This document shows positions 63,964 through 64,000 of a stretch of DNA of 64,000 bases, piece after piece. Source of the stretch: Rhodococcus qingshengii JCM 15477 (lineage in GTDB: Bacteria; Actinomycetota; Actinomycetes; Mycobacteriales; Mycobacteriaceae); the NCBI RefSeq assembly GCF_023221595.1, contig NZ_CP096567.1, positions 186,001-250,000 of the forward strand, written 5' to 3'. Each line of letters begins with the position of its first letter. Position 1 is the stretch's first letter. The position numbers and the translations under genes were made by a program. The notes beneath the pieces are model-generated. The model made no database searches. It was not told the origin of the DNA and was given only the letters and a program-made list of their open reading frames with translations.

Positions 63964-64000
63964 TGACAAACCGTTCCGAACATCTCGCCGAGGCCGATGA
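63964..64000 (+). CDS. Start of a gene cut by the window edge
   Basis: ATG 63964 opens MTNRSEHLAEADE and the frame continues to the last base. It is divergent from fdhA with a 203-bp gap. Twelve codons are too few to identify the product; a regulator would be usual in this position. Confidence 0.35.

Overview
The window looks like accessory DNA from a high-GC, mycolic-acid-type actinomycete, most likely Rhodococcus or a close relative. This is inferred from gene families: a WhiB protein, an EspR-like regulator, a homologue of the mycobacterial Rv1355c family, an MmpL-type exporter, a 7Fe ferredoxin, an NsrR with an actinobacterial-style operator, and GTG/TTG starts. No species can be named from the sequence alone.

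Layout, left to right. 0-1 kb: fragments of a UPF0182 membrane protein and of an integrase-like protein. 1-4 kb: a VOC protein and an nsrR-hmp nitric-oxide detoxification pair. 4.6-10.3 kb: a minus-strand respiratory operon (ferredoxin, cytochrome oxidase subunit I, a membrane protein, DUF952, and a cytochrome-b/molybdopterin fusion) diverging from a SufR-like regulator. 10.4-15.9 kb: small genes among decaying ones (cupin, metH scar, alkyltransferase-like protein, broken uracil-DNA glycosylase, carbonic anhydrase, DUF488, secreted protein). 17.9-21.4 kb: a LysR gene split by a complete IS21 element. 21.9-26.5 kb: a DoxX protein with an 11-residue repeat tail, DUF6131, IclR and EspR-like regulators. 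27.7-32.1 kb: a diguanylate cyclase, a GNAT-like protein and a large ThiF/nitroreductase fusion. 32-36.7 kb: a gene-poor stretch with a WhiB pair and a dead IS6 element.

36.7-42.6 kb is a sulfide/persulfide-type module: MBL-rhodanese protein, Cys-rich mini-protein, MmpL exporter, CstR-like repressor, DUF2892, DUF302 and TauE. CsoR/CstR-type palindromes precede its two transcription starts. A second MBL-rhodanese gene with a truncated cstR lies at 47.5-49.1 kb. Between them are an LGFP-repeat scar, a broken HAD phosphatase, a 2H phosphoesterase and a DUF1254/DUF1214 protein. 50.7-52.7 kb: an IS30 element with a 293-bp inverted partial copy. 52.7-56.8 kb: a LysR-controlled catabolic cassette (SCP2-like protein, alpha/beta hydrolase, aldehyde dehydrogenase). 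56.9-61 kb: ISL3, a tRNA 3' scar, two small stress-type genes, and ISL3 and IS256 fragments. 61.4-64 kb: an AraC regulator and a glutathione-independent formaldehyde dehydrogenase.

The main character of the window is active metabolic and stress modules set among more than a dozen pseudogenes, with five IS families (IS21, IS6, IS30, ISL3, IS256). The most interesting candidate systems are the CstR-type regulon with its duplicated copy, the ferredoxin/oxidase/Moco operon under a SufR-like regulator, and the GGDEF-GNAT-ThiF/nitroreductase cluster.
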